Counted from the stretch's first letter, positions 1 through 7,247 are shown. The stretch is 18,438 bases of DNA from Bacteroidota bacterium (GCA_023429825.1 JAEZDC010000060.1:1-18438); one strand, 5' to 3'. The notes: a model not told the origin generated them from the sequence alone. Numbers and translations: made by a program.

Positions 1-34
1 TTTTACAACAATTAAAAGATAAGACTGGACAAGA

Positions 35-982
35 ATGAGAAAGCCATTTGCTTTAATTTTTATTTGTTCTACAATCAACTCCATTGCACAACAAACAAAA
101 GCCCCTTTATTTAAGAGCGAGGTTACCTTGTTGGTGGATAACGATAACTTCCTGATGAATCTTCATGATGGATACTATACCAATGGAATATTCTTAAAGC
201 TGAATACTGCTTCTGAAACGCGGTCAAACAAAAAGAAGATCATCCGGTATGAGGTTGGACAAAAGATTTTCACGACTGAGAACAGGCGAATCACATCTAC
301 CTCAGAGATTGATAGACCTTACACGGGTTATTTGTATGCTCGTTATGGACATACTATTTTCTCGACTAAACGTGTCCTAAAGTGGAGTGGTGAAGTTGGT
401 ACGATAGGACCCGCATCAGGTGGCCGCCAAGTTCAGGAATTATATCATAAAGCAATTCATGTGTACGAATATCCCGGTTGGGAAACACAATTGAAAACGG
501 AGTTTGGGCTTAATTCAAGCATTAGTTATTTGCCTTTGATAAAAGAATTTAATGGTAAGGCATTCAAGATAGTTCCAGCTATCCAGGCCAACCTGGGTAC
601 AACATTCACAAGTGTAAATGCGGGTACTTATTTGTGTATAGGCGCTTTCGAGAATAATCAAAACAGCGCACTCTGGGATGCTGCTATCGCAGGTAAAGGA
701 TCAGAAGAAAGAAAAAGAGGTTACGAGTTGTTTGCTTTCTTTTATCCAAGAGTTATTGTGCAGGCATATAATGCTACAGTACAGGGAGGATTATTCAGGG
801 AAGATAAAGGAGGTTACGTATCCGACATCAAACGATTGATGTATGAGCACACTATTGGATTAATTTATTCAAGAAATAGATTGAAAATGCAATTGAACAT
901 AGCTTTTCAAACAAAAGAAGCAGCATCGCAAAAGAAAAATCATCATTGGGCGGGAATAGGAGTAACACACCGGTTTAATTAA
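35..982 (+). CDS. LpxR-like lipid A deacylase family protein (DUF2219)
   Basis: Predicted outer-membrane beta-barrel enzyme of the LpxR family, which removes the 3'-acyloxyacyl chain from lipid A. Seen: a short signal peptide (about residues 1-19, ending Ser-Ile-Ala-Gln), the family's N-terminal VDNDNF motif (residues 34-39, with the Asn-Asp pair used in LpxR catalysis), YYTNG (47-51), the IGPASGG...QELYH block (124-138, His138 matching the position of the catalytic His) and GWETQLK (148-154). The alternating polar/hydrophobic C-terminal strands and terminal RFN fit a barrel. 315 aa is normal for the family. It starts at the first ATG after a 34-base visible leader. It is followed after 5 bases by the nitrilase gene, so the two are probably co-transcribed. 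Family assignment is fairly secure; activity on this organism's own lipid A is inference. Confidence 0.85.
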   Translation: MRKPFALIFICSTINSIAQQTKAPLFKSEVTLLVDNDNFLMNLHDGYYTNGIFLKLNTASETRSNKKKIIRYEVGQKIFTTENRRITSTSEIDRPYTGYLYARYGHTIFSTKRVLKWSGEVGTIGPASGGRQVQELYHKAIHVYEYPGWETQLKTEFGLNSSISYLPLIKEFNGKAFKIVPAIQANLGTTFTSVNAGTYLCIGAFENNQNSALWDAAIAGKGSEERKRGYELFAFFYPRVIVQAYNATVQGGLFREDKGGYVSDIKRLMYEHTIGLIYSRNRLKMQLNIAFQTKEAASQKKNHHWAGIGVTHRFN

Positions 983-987
983 TACTT

Positions 988-1788
988 ATGGCTTCACTAA
1001 CGGTTACACTTATACAAACAGATCTTCATTGGGAAGATAAAGAGCGAAATCTGCAAATGCTTGAGCAGAAGATCGATTCTATAAAGGATCGGACAGAAGT
1101 CATTATTTTGCCTGAGATGTTTAGTACAGGTTTTAGTATGCGGCCAGAGATACTTGCTGAGTCAATGGATGGAGAAGTTGTAAAATGGATGCAGAAAATT
1201 GCTTCAAATAAAAAGGCAATTATCGCCGGGAGCCTGATTATTGTTGAGGACGAGAAATATTATAACCGATTTATTTGGATGCAGCCCGATGGTAAATACG
1301 GTTTTTATAATAAGCGTCATTTATTCGCTTACGCAGGTGAAGATCAACATTACACCGGAGGAGATAAACGGCTGATTGTTTCTGTAAAGGGCTTCAGGAT
1401 ATTACTCCAGGTTTGCTACGACTTGCGATTCCCTGTATGGTCAAGACATAATTTCAATGACAGCGCTAGCCAACTAGAATATGATGCATTAATCTATGTC
1501 GCAAATTGGCCGGAAAGGAGAAGTCATGCCTGGAAAACTTTACTGCAGGCCCGGGCTATAGAAAACCAGAGTTATGTAATAGGTGTAAACAGGGTAGGTA
1601 ATGATGGCAACGGAATTTACCATAGCGGAGACAGCATGGTAATTAATGCTATGGGGGATGTATTGTATCATAAAGAACGTGAAGAAGATGTTTTTACAAT
1701 AGTATTGGAAAAGGATCACATAGAAGAGGTAAGAAAGAAGCTTCCATTCTGGAAAGATGGAGATAAATTCATTCTATTAAATGAGTAA
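988..1788 (+). CDS. Nitrilase-superfamily amidohydrolase, omega-amidase (YafV) type
   Basis: Cytoplasmic carbon-nitrogen hydrolase. Seen: the Glu-Lys-Cys catalytic set in canonical contexts, Glu43 in LPEMF, Lys109 in NKRHLF and Cys143 in QVCYDLRFP, plus the second Glu118 in AGEDQHY. The 'NKRHLF...GEDQHYTGG' signature is that of the YafV/omega-amidase branch, which hydrolyses 2-oxoglutaramate or 2-oxosuccinamate to the 2-oxoacid and ammonia and acts in methionine-salvage linked transamination. 266 aa is the usual length. Its last codons overlap the start of nagA by 8 bases, giving likely translational coupling. The substrate is inferred from family resemblance only. Confidence 0.88.
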   Translation: MASLTVTLIQTDLHWEDKERNLQMLEQKIDSIKDRTEVIILPEMFSTGFSMRPEILAESMDGEVVKWMQKIASNKKAIIAGSLIIVEDEKYYNRFIWMQPDGKYGFYNKRHLFAYAGEDQHYTGGDKRLIVSVKGFRILLQVCYDLRFPVWSRHNFNDSASQLEYDALIYVANWPERRSHAWKTLLQARAIENQSYVIGVNRVGNDGNGIYHSGDSMVINAMGDVLYHKEREEDVFTIVLEKDHIEEVRKKLPFWKDGDKFILLNE

Positions 1789-2872
1789 TACAATAATATC
1801 TGCTGGCAGGATCTTTACGGGAGAAGCTTGGTTGAATGAGCATTCTGTGATCATTGAAAACGGAATAATTAAGGATGTAATTTCTTCAGAGCAATTACAA
1901 ACTGCAGCAGGCCGCTCAGCGGAGATTTTGATTCCCGCTTTCATTGACTTGCAGATATACGGCGCATACGGAAAGCTATTAGCGGTGTATCCTGAAGCTG
2001 ACTCATTGCACAAGCTTTATGCGTACTGCATAGAAGGAGGAGCAGCGCATTTTCTTCCCACTATTGCTACAAATACAAAAGATGTTTTTCTTAAAAGCAT
2101 CGATGCTGTAAGAGAATATTGGGAAGAAGGAGGGAAGGGATGTCTGGGAATTCACCTTGAGGGGCCTTGGATAAATAAGCATAAACGCGGAGCTCATATA
2201 GAAGAAGAAATCCATTCGCCTTCGTTGGATGAGGTGAAGGAATTGCTAGGGTATGGAAAGGGGGTAATTCGAATGATAACCCTGGCTCCGGAAGTTTGCG
2301 ACAGATCTGTGGTTGAGTACATTCTTCAGCAGGGAATTGTAATCTCAGCGGGTCATAGCAATGCATCGTATGAAGAAGCTAATATGGGATTTCAGAGCGG
2401 TATAACAGCAGTAACGCATCTATACAATGCTATGAGTGGTTTGCAGCATAGACAAGTGGGGCTGGTGGGTGCGACGTTTTTACATCCATCCGTAAGAGCA
2501 AGTATTATAGCAGATGGCCATCACGTTGATTATACTGCAATAAGGATCGCTAAAAAGCAAATGCAGGATCGTTTATTTCTCATCACAGATGCAGTTACCG
2601 AAACCTCAACAGGTGCATACCCACATTATCCCGTAGGAGATAAGTATGAAGCTTCAGGAATTTTAAGCGGGTCTATGATAACCATGCATAAGGCAGTGCT
2701 TAACCTTATTGATAAAGCAGGGATAGAGAAAGAAGAAGCCATACGTATGGGGTGTGTATATCCGGCAAAAGTTATCGGACTGGATAATAAATTGGGAATG
2801 ATAAAGAAGGGTTATCAATCACATATACTTGTTACAGATAAAAATCTCAATAAGGTAGAAACGATCTCATGA
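1781..2872 (+). CDS. nagA: N-acetylglucosamine-6-phosphate deacetylase
   Basis: Amidohydrolase-fold enzyme that deacetylates GlcNAc-6-P to glucosamine-6-P in amino-sugar and cell-wall recycling. Seen: metal ligand Glu127 in HLEGPW, His192 in SAGHSNA, His213 in THLYNAM, and catalytic Asp270 in LITDAV; an IADGHHVD substrate-binding block (243-250); a C-terminal small beta domain ending the typical 'G.I..G..A.ILV' pattern (about 338-353). 363 aa fits the family. The usual 'DLQ.NG..G' motif is here DLQIYGAYG (56-64). The start ATG lies 8 bases inside the preceding nitrilase gene. No nagB or transporter is adjacent, so this looks like recycling rather than a dedicated uptake operon (inference). 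Confidence 0.93.
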   Translation: MSNTIISAGRIFTGEAWLNEHSVIIENGIIKDVISSEQLQTAAGRSAEILIPAFIDLQIYGAYGKLLAVYPEADSLHKLYAYCIEGGAAHFLPTIATNTKDVFLKSIDAVREYWEEGGKGCLGIHLEGPWINKHKRGAHIEEEIHSPSLDEVKELLGYGKGVIRMITLAPEVCDRSVVEYILQQGIVISAGHSNASYEEANMGFQSGITAVTHLYNAMSGLQHRQVGLVGATFLHPSVRASIIADGHHVDYTAIRIAKKQMQDRLFLITDAVTETSTGAYPHYPVGDKYEASGILSGSMITMHKAVLNLIDKAGIEKEEAIRMGCVYPAKVIGLDNKLGMIKKGYQSHILVTDKNLNKVETIS

Positions 2873-2915
2873 TGTGGAATCATACATCCGGCGCATCTCA
2901 GTGTAAATTCTTTTT

Positions 2916-3450
2916 ATGGCTGAAATGCAACAATCCTCGTCCAAAAAACTTCAGAAAGCAGGAGTAACCAAATTGAAAAAGAATTCTACAAGGATTGATC
3001 TTACACCAATGGTAGATCTTGGTTTCCTCCTTATCACCTTTTTTATTTTCACCACAACTTTATCCGAACCAAGATCCATGGGGATCATTTTTCCGAAAGA
3101 TAGTCCAGATTCAACAAAAGCTCCCGTCAGTAAAGCCTTGAATATTGTTTTTGGCCGGTGATGATAAAGTGTATTACTACCATAGTAATAAAGTTGGGGA
3201 ATTAAACTGTACCAATTTTTCCGCAAAAGGCCTGAGAGCTGTGATTCGACAAAAGAAACAGAAGGTGAAACAACTTTTCGGAGATGACAAGGAAACAATT
3301 ATCCTGATACATCCTTCTTTAGCTTGTTCTTATCAGAACATCATTGATGTACTGGATGAGATGTTGATTACAGATATAAAAAAATATGTATTACTCGATG
3401 ATAAAAACACGGCAAAAGCATTAGCTGCAGTAAGCAAGCAACCTTGCTGA
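2916..3450 (+). pseudogene. exbD: ExbD/TolR-family biopolymer transport protein, frameshifted
   Basis: ExbD proteins form the proton-driven motor that energises TonB-dependent outer-membrane transport. The first frame (2916-3161) gives the cytoplasmic N-terminus, the ion-channel motif DLTPMVD with Asp34, and one transmembrane helix (about 35-50). It then hits TGA at 3159. The second frame (visible from 3145) carries the periplasmic domain: GDDKVYYY, then ...IILIHPS..., ...IDVLDEML. Removing one T from the T5 run at 3148-3152 joins them as ...LNIVLAGDDKVYYY..., a normal ExbD junction, giving a 177-residue protein. So the gene is complete except for one base. It may be a true inactivating mutation, a phase-variable homopolymer or a sequencing error. 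No exbB or tonB is next to it, which is common for extra exbD copies in this phylum. Confidence 0.85.
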
Positions 3451-3518
3451 ATCTACTGTTGCCTTCTGGCATCGTAATTGTTTTTTACAAGCGAACCAGT
3501 TATTAAAAAAGATAACGA

Positions 3519-3773
3519 ATGAGTATCCAGAGTTTACAATCCTTTTTTAACGAAGCGGAAGGTTACCTTAACGTGGTTGCCGACAAAAGCGGGCGCTTAA
3601 CGTTGAAGGTTTTGGATACCAATGGAAGAATGGCAAAGTCTTTGACAACTAATATAACTGAGGGTATCCAAAAACTTGCATTGAATTTAAGTGATCTGAG
3701 TAGCGGAATGTATGTGCTGAATGCCTTTAATGATGGCACTTTCCTTAAGTCTTTCAAGTTTATTAAACAGTAG
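3519..3773 (+). CDS. Free-standing T9SS type A-like sorting domain protein
   Basis: An 84-residue ORF that consists almost entirely of one beta-sandwich resembling the C-terminal sorting domain of T9SS cargo: a strand with LTLKVLDTNGRMAK (26-39), then SLTTNI..G.Q.LALNLSDLSSGMYVLN (about 41-67) and the closing F..GTFLKSFKFIKQ. Such domains normally sit at the end of large secreted proteins and are removed on the cell surface. Here there is no cargo and no signal peptide: the N-terminus (MSIQSLQSFFNEAEG) is not hydrophobic. It is followed by a strong terminator, and precedes nothing in frame. It could be a remnant of a larger cargo gene, or a conserved small cytoplasmic relative of the fold. 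Being a real gene is supported by the clean domain boundaries matching the ORF boundaries. Confidence 0.65.
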   Translation: MSIQSLQSFFNEAEGYLNVVADKSGRLTLKVLDTNGRMAKSLTTNITEGIQKLALNLSDLSSGMYVLNAFNDGTFLKSFKFIKQ

Positions 3774-3801
3774 TCTTTCAATTGGGGGTATGTATATTAA
3801 G

Positions 3802-3833
3802 GCCTCGCTTCCTTTAGGCGAGGCAATTTTTTT
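3802..3833 (+). terminator. Intrinsic terminator after the sorting-domain gene
   Basis: Perfect 7-bp stem GCCTCGC (3802-3808) / GCGAGGC (3818-3824) with a 9-base loop, followed by a run of seven T (3827-3833). It lies 29 bases after the stop codon at 3773 and would close the transcript that runs from the LpxR-like gene or from exbD. Confidence 0.88.
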
Positions 3834-3873
3834 GCCTCAAATCGAGTAATATTTTCCGCAGTATTTCCCCACG

Positions 3874-3905
3874 TTGTTTATGCAACTATCTTTAAACAAT
3901 ATTTG
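3874..3905 (+). promoter_or_regulatory. Possible Bacteroidota-type promoter for chromate transporter
   Basis: TTG at 3874-3876 and AATATTTG at 3898-3905 are separated by 21 bases, resembling the phylum's -33 TTTG and -7 TAnnTTTG elements with one mismatch in the latter. It would start transcription about 40 bases before the gene. It sits after a terminator, so the gene needs a promoter of its own here. Weak motifs; low confidence. Confidence 0.3.
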
Positions 3906-3948
3906 CATCTTCCAGATCACCATCATTTGTAAACGCAAAGCCAGTTAA

Positions 3949-5196
3949 TTGATCCTGCTTCGTCATATACCTTTCCTTAGAGCAGTTTTCTTTTACAGCA
4001 TTACTGCTTTCGGAGGACCACAAGGGCATTTTGGAATGATGCTGAAGACCTTTGTTCAGAAGCGGCACGATGTAAGTGAACAGGAGCTTTTAGATTACAA
4101 TGCATTTTGCCAGATGTTACCTGGCGCCTCATCAACTCAAACCGTGTTGCTCATAGGGTATAAGCGTGGGAGATTTCCATTGGCGATCCTCACGCTTCTT
4201 ATATGGATGTTACCCGCATGTATATTAATGGGCGGTCTTTCTTTTTTGCTGAGTTATGACATCTCGATAGATAATAATGTTTTCAGGTTCATTCAACCCA
4301 TGGCTATTGGGTTTATCATTTTCTCAAGCTACAGGCTTTCTAAGGTTGCGGTGCATAATACTATCACAACAGTCATTATGATTGTAGCGAGCCTTGCTAC
4401 TTTTTTATTCTTTAAAACACCTTGGGTTTTTCCTATCCTGATAATTCTGGCCGGGATCTCCACAAATTTCAGCGATAAGCGAATTCCGCAAAAAGGAACT
4501 CCTCCTAAGAAAATACGCTGGGGAAATATTTTGTTGTTCTTTAGTTTGTTTGCAGTAGCTGGATTCTTTTCGGAAACCGCACGTAAAGAAAACTGGGAGA
4601 ACCGGAGAGTGTTCAATCTTTTTGAAAACTCTTATCGTTTCGGAAGCCTGGTATTTGGAGGCGGAGATGTATTAATGCCGATGATGTATGAACAGTATGT
4701 AATTCGCCCGGTTGAAAAGCCAAATCCTTCCCGAGCAAGAATGTCTAAAGAAGAATTTCTTACGGGTGCGGGAATAGTAAGAGCTATACCCGGGCCTGTT
4801 TTTTCCATTGGCGCTTACACGGGCGGAATGGTAATGAAAAATGAAGGCAAGGACCTTCAATTGTTAGGGTGTATTATTGGTGCAGTCGGATTGTTTTTGC
4901 CAAGTGTGTTATTAGTCTTATTCTTTTTTCCTGTGTGGCATAATCTAAAGAAATATGCCGTTATTTATCGATCCTTGGAAGGAATCAACGCTTGTAGTGT
5001 TGGAATAATGGCAGGTGCATCTTTGTTCTTAATGAAAGATGTTGCTATTGCAGAAATAGCTACAAAGAATATAATTGGCTTGATAGATATTATAGTAGTT
5101 ACAGGTACGCTTGTTTTACTGGTTAGAACCAAAATTCCGCCTCCTGTTATAGTAATTGTTTGCTTAGGTTTAGGTTATCTTTCCGCTTATTTATAG
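3949..5196 (+). CDS. chrA: Chromate transporter, ChrA family (two CHR domains)
   Basis: Inner-membrane protein of the CHR family (chromate or related oxyanion efflux). Seen: two homologous halves, the first with AFGGPQGHFGMM near residues 20-31 and LPGASSTQ (about 58-65), the second with SLVFGGGDVLMPMM near residue 233-246 and the paired AIPGPVFSIGAY (about 279-290); around ten hydrophobic membrane segments. 415 aa is the usual length of two-domain ChrA. The frame has a TAA directly before 3949 and no ATG before the conserved region, so the start must be TTG at 3949 (or CTG at 3955). The gene ends inside the tail of the oppositely oriented nadD (10-base overlap). The transported ion is not shown by sequence; in this phylum many ChrA homologues are not proven chromate exporters. 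Confidence 0.88.
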   Translation: MILLRHIPFLRAVFFYSITAFGGPQGHFGMMLKTFVQKRHDVSEQELLDYNAFCQMLPGASSTQTVLLIGYKRGRFPLAILTLLIWMLPACILMGGLSFLLSYDISIDNNVFRFIQPMAIGFIIFSSYRLSKVAVHNTITTVIMIVASLATFLFFKTPWVFPILIILAGISTNFSDKRIPQKGTPPKKIRWGNILLFFSLFAVAGFFSETARKENWENRRVFNLFENSYRFGSLVFGGGDVLMPMMYEQYVIRPVEKPNPSRARMSKEEFLTGAGIVRAIPGPVFSIGAYTGGMVMKNEGKDLQLLGCIIGAVGLFLPSVLLVLFFFPVWHNLKKYAVIYRSLEGINACSVGIMAGASLFLMKDVAIAEIATKNIIGLIDIIVVTGTLVLLVRTKIPPPVIVIVCLGLGYLSAYL

Positions 5197-5753
5197 TAGC
5201 CTGCGATCTCTATTTCTTTGCGTACATTTTCTGGTAGAAGATATCTCACAGACTTTCCTTCTCTAATTTTGTTTCTGATCTCCGTAGCTGAAATTTCTAA
5301 AAGAGGAGCTTTGATAATCTGAACATTTGTAGAAGTCGAATCAACCGGAAAGCCAGGCCGTGGATAGATAATGAAATGATAATCTCGTATGAGGCGCTCA
5401 TAATTCTTCCAGCGATGAATATTTTGAAAGCTATCGCTACCAAGGATCAGGGTAAATTCATACTCCGGGTATTTTTCAGTGAGATACGTGAGCGTATCAA
5501 TTGTGTAAGATGGCTTCGGTAGTTTGAATTCAACGTCAGAAGCTTTTAGCCTGGGATCTTCTTCAATACACATCTGCACCAGATGCAAACGTTGGTACTC
5601 GTTTAATAAAGTGGAAGAATGTTTGAGCGGATTTTGCGGAGATACAATAAACCAAACCTGGTTAAGAGAAGAGGTATCTGCTATATGGCTGGCAATTATT
5701 AGATGACCTACATGAACAGGATTGAAGGAACCAAAATATAAGCCAATTTTCAT
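5187..5753 (-). CDS. nadD: Nicotinate-nucleotide adenylyltransferase
   Basis: Transfers AMP from ATP to nicotinate mononucleotide in NAD synthesis. Seen: the nucleotidyltransferase motif GSFNPVHVGH (residues 8-17, His14 and His17), SPQNPLK (38-44), the GSDSFQNIHRWKNYE block (105-119) and the C-terminal ISATEIR motif (154-160). 188 aa is normal. It lies 19 bases downstream of feoA on the same strand, so the two are probably one transcript. The 3' end overlaps chrA by 10 bases tail to tail. Confidence 0.95.
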   Translation of the reverse strand: MKIGLYFGSFNPVHVGHLIIASHIADTSSLNQVWFIVSPQNPLKHSSTLLNEYQRLHLVQMCIEEDPRLKASDVEFKLPKPSYTIDTLTYLTEKYPEYEFTLILGSDSFQNIHRWKNYERLIRDYHFIIYPRPGFPVDSTSTNVQIIKAPLLEISATEIRNKIREGKSVRYLLPENVRKEIEIAGYYK

Positions 5754-5772
5754 GTAATTAATTGATAATCAA

Positions 5773-6021
5773 TTAGCATTCTTCTACCAGGATGTTTTCC
5801 GCTTCATTTAATCTAAGGCTGAGACAATAGCCGGCGACTGTGATTGATATAGGATCCCCCAATGGCGCTATTTGTTCAACCTTCACCATTTCTCCCGGCA
5901 CGCATCCCATTTCCATCAGCTTGATAAAAATATCATCTTTCTCGAATGAATGAATGATCGCTTTCTTTCCTGCCTTTATTTCTGATAGCCTTTTCATCTC
6001 AACAAATGTATACAGCGGCAT
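5773..6021 (-). CDS. feoA: FeoA-family SH3-like small protein
   Basis: Small cytoplasmic protein of the FeoA family, normally a partner of the Fe(II) transporter FeoB. Seen: the single SH3-like domain with LSEIKAGKKAII, KLMEMGCVPGEMVKVEQIAP, PISITVAGY and SLRLNEAENILVE. The length of 82 aa is typical. Two starts are possible: ATG at 6021, or ATG at 5997, which would give MKRLSEI..., the more usual FeoA N-terminus; no leader motif decides it. There is no feoB in the window, and the downstream neighbour is nadD. It is divergent from ybeY with 39 bases between the starts. Confidence 0.85.
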   Translation of the reverse strand: MPLYTFVEMKRLSEIKAGKKAIIHSFEKDDIFIKLMEMGCVPGEMVKVEQIAPLGDPISITVAGYCLSLRLNEAENILVEEC

Positions 6022-6060
6022 ATTCTATTTGTTACGAAATTTGGAGCAATCATTTCATAA

Positions 6061-6489
6061 ATGGTAAAATTCACCAACCACGACCGAAAACTAATAATAC
6101 GGAACCGAAAACATCTCAGGGAGTTCTTGCCGATCATCTTTCGAAGGGAAAAGAAAAAGCTTAGATCACTCCAATATGTTTTTTGCTCCGATGAATACTT
6201 ACTACAGATCAACAAAGGATTTCTCAAGCATGACTACTATACTGATATTATAACTTTTGATCTTAGTTCTTCTAGCGAGGTTGAAGGGGAGGTGTACATC
6301 AGTTTAGATAGAGTTAAAGAAAACGCCTTAAGCTTTTCTCAATCATATTATAAAGAGTTATTAAGGGTTATAATACATGGAGCGCTTCATCTTTGTGGTT
6401 ACAAGGACAAAACAAAAAGCCAGGTAGCAGAAATGCGTAAAACGGAAGATCTCTACTTGCTTTTGTTTGAAAATACCCTCGATAAATAA
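6061..6489 (+). CDS. ybeY: rRNA maturation endoribonuclease YbeY
   Basis: Single-strand-specific metal-dependent RNase acting in 16S rRNA 3'-end maturation and ribosome quality control. Seen: HDYYTDIITFDLS (57-69), matching the family's 'T.DVLSFP' strand; GEVYIS (76-81); and the metal site HGALHLCGYKDK with His106 and His110. The position of the third zinc His (His124 of E. coli) is Asp116, a replacement I recall as usual in Bacteroidota YbeY. 142 aa fits this group. One base separates its stop from the ATG of the next gene. Confidence 0.93.
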   Translation: MVKFTNHDRKLIIRNRKHLREFLPIIFRREKKKLRSLQYVFCSDEYLLQINKGFLKHDYYTDIITFDLSSSSEVEGEVYISLDRVKENALSFSQSYYKELLRVIIHGALHLCGYKDKTKSQVAEMRKTEDLYLLLFENTLDK

Positions 6490-6490
6490 G

Positions 6491-7156
6491 ATGCTGTATA
6501 TAAAGTTATTTATTCTTACCCTCGTGCTTCCTGTTGCTTTATGGAGCCAAAGCATTGTTACGTTAGAGCAGCGTACCATCACTTGGAAAATTGAAAAAGA
6601 TACTTCCATTGTAAACTGGAACAGCTCCTTTAAGGGATACGAAGAACTCTCTCAACAAGAGAAGGATATCTTTTACTGGACAAACTATTCAAGAAAAAAT
6701 CCTGTAAAGTTTTGGGACAGTGTGGTTATGCCATTGATCAGTATCTATCCACAGTTAAGTGGGAAATATGCCGCATCATTAAAGGCAGACCTGTTTAGAT
6801 CTGGAAGCCTCCCGATGTTTTCGCTGAATTCTACTCTTAACTCTACGGCAAGAGCTCATGCGATCGACATTGCAGGGAAGTCAGCTACGGTTAGTCATAC
6901 CTCAACGGATGGCACCTCTTTTTCCAACCGCCTTCAAAATGCTGGAATAAAATATTGCGGGAGCGAGAACATGAGCGTCGGTTCGGGAGATGTAGTTCTT
7001 TCCCTTGCGCTTTTATACCTTGATATTGGGTTAGAAGATTTAGGCCACAGAAAGACCCTGCTTAACCCGACATACGTAGAAATGGGAGTAAGCTCAGCCA
7101 AGTACGGAATTAGCCAAACCTTCTTTGTGCAGGATTTTTCTTGCAAGCAAGATTAA
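6491..7156 (+). CDS. Secreted CAP-domain (SCP/PR-1-like) protein
   Basis: Predicted exported protein with one CAP domain. The ATG at 6491 is preferred: it gives a clean signal peptide (residues 1-20, MLYIKLF...ALWSQ), lies one base after the ybeY stop, and avoids a TTG start 24 bases upstream that would add a charged N-terminus. Seen: CAP signatures AHAIDIA (122-128, His123), VSHTSTDG (134-141), CGSENMS (156-162, Glu159) and GHRKTLLNPTYVEMGVS (185-201, His186), the residues that line the CAP cavity. 221 aa. The function of bacterial CAP proteins is poorly defined. Co-transcribed with ybeY by position; a parS-like site starts at the base after its stop codon. Confidence 0.85.
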   Translation: MLYIKLFILTLVLPVALWSQSIVTLEQRTITWKIEKDTSIVNWNSSFKGYEELSQQEKDIFYWTNYSRKNPVKFWDSVVMPLISIYPQLSGKYAASLKADLFRSGSLPMFSLNSTLNSTARAHAIDIAGKSATVSHTSTDGTSFSNRLQNAGIKYCGSENMSVGSGDVVLSLALLYLDIGLEDLGHRKTLLNPTYVEMGVSSAKYGISQTFFVQDFSCKQD

Positions 7157-7170
7157 GTTCCACGTGGAAC
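7157..7170. promoter_or_regulatory. parS-like ParB-binding site 1
   Basis: Perfect 14-bp palindrome GTTCCACGTGGAAC, beginning on the base after the stop codon of the CAP-domain gene. It matches the core of the bacterial parS consensus (tGTTNCACGTGNAACa). parS sites are bound by ParB and mark origin-proximal DNA for segregation. No ParA or ParB gene is in the window. Confidence 0.75.
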
Positions 7171-7221
7171 AATATGGATTTCAACTATTAGTTAAGATTA
7201 CTTCTATAAAACTTCTTTATG

Positions 7222-7241
7222 GCCGTTTCACGTGGAACGGC
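7222..7241. promoter_or_regulatory. parS-like ParB-binding site 2
   Basis: GCCGTTTCACGTGGAACGGC holds the 14-bp core GTTTCACGTGGAAC (7225-7238) with one asymmetric position and extra GCC/GGC arms. The centre-to-centre distance to site 1 is 68 bp. The CACGTG hexamer occurs nowhere else that I could find in the window, so the close pairing is unlikely to be chance. Confidence 0.72.
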
Positions 7242-7247
7242 TTTTTT
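7222..7247 (+). terminator. Possible terminator overlapping parS-like site 2
   Basis: As RNA the second parS-like site folds into a hairpin, with stem GCCGUU/AACGGC extended by a U-G and a C-G pair around an ACGU loop, and it is followed by six T (7242-7247). It would terminate the ybeY/CAP transcript 66 bases after the CAP stop codon. The palindrome alone would produce a hairpin, so termination is a possible second role and is not proven. Confidence 0.5.

Noticed and set aside
3141..3165. Programmed ribosomal frameshift in exbD
   Set aside because: The shift needed is +1 at GTT-TTT-GGC, with no rare codon, stop-codon context or stimulatory structure of the known kind; ExbD is not known to need one. 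A homopolymer indel is simpler.
3433..3448. AGCAAG/CTTGCT hairpin at the end of exbD as a terminator
   Set aside because: The stem is perfect but the nearest T-run begins about 30 bases later, so it is not a normal intrinsic terminator.
6467..6490. TTG start for the CAP-domain gene inside ybeY
   Set aside because: The ATG at 6491 gives a proper signal peptide and sits one base after the ybeY stop.
6743..6753. DnaA box (CTATCCACA) marking oriC
   Set aside because: A single near-match inside the coding sequence of the CAP gene; no cluster of boxes or AT-rich unwinding region around it or near the parS-like sites.
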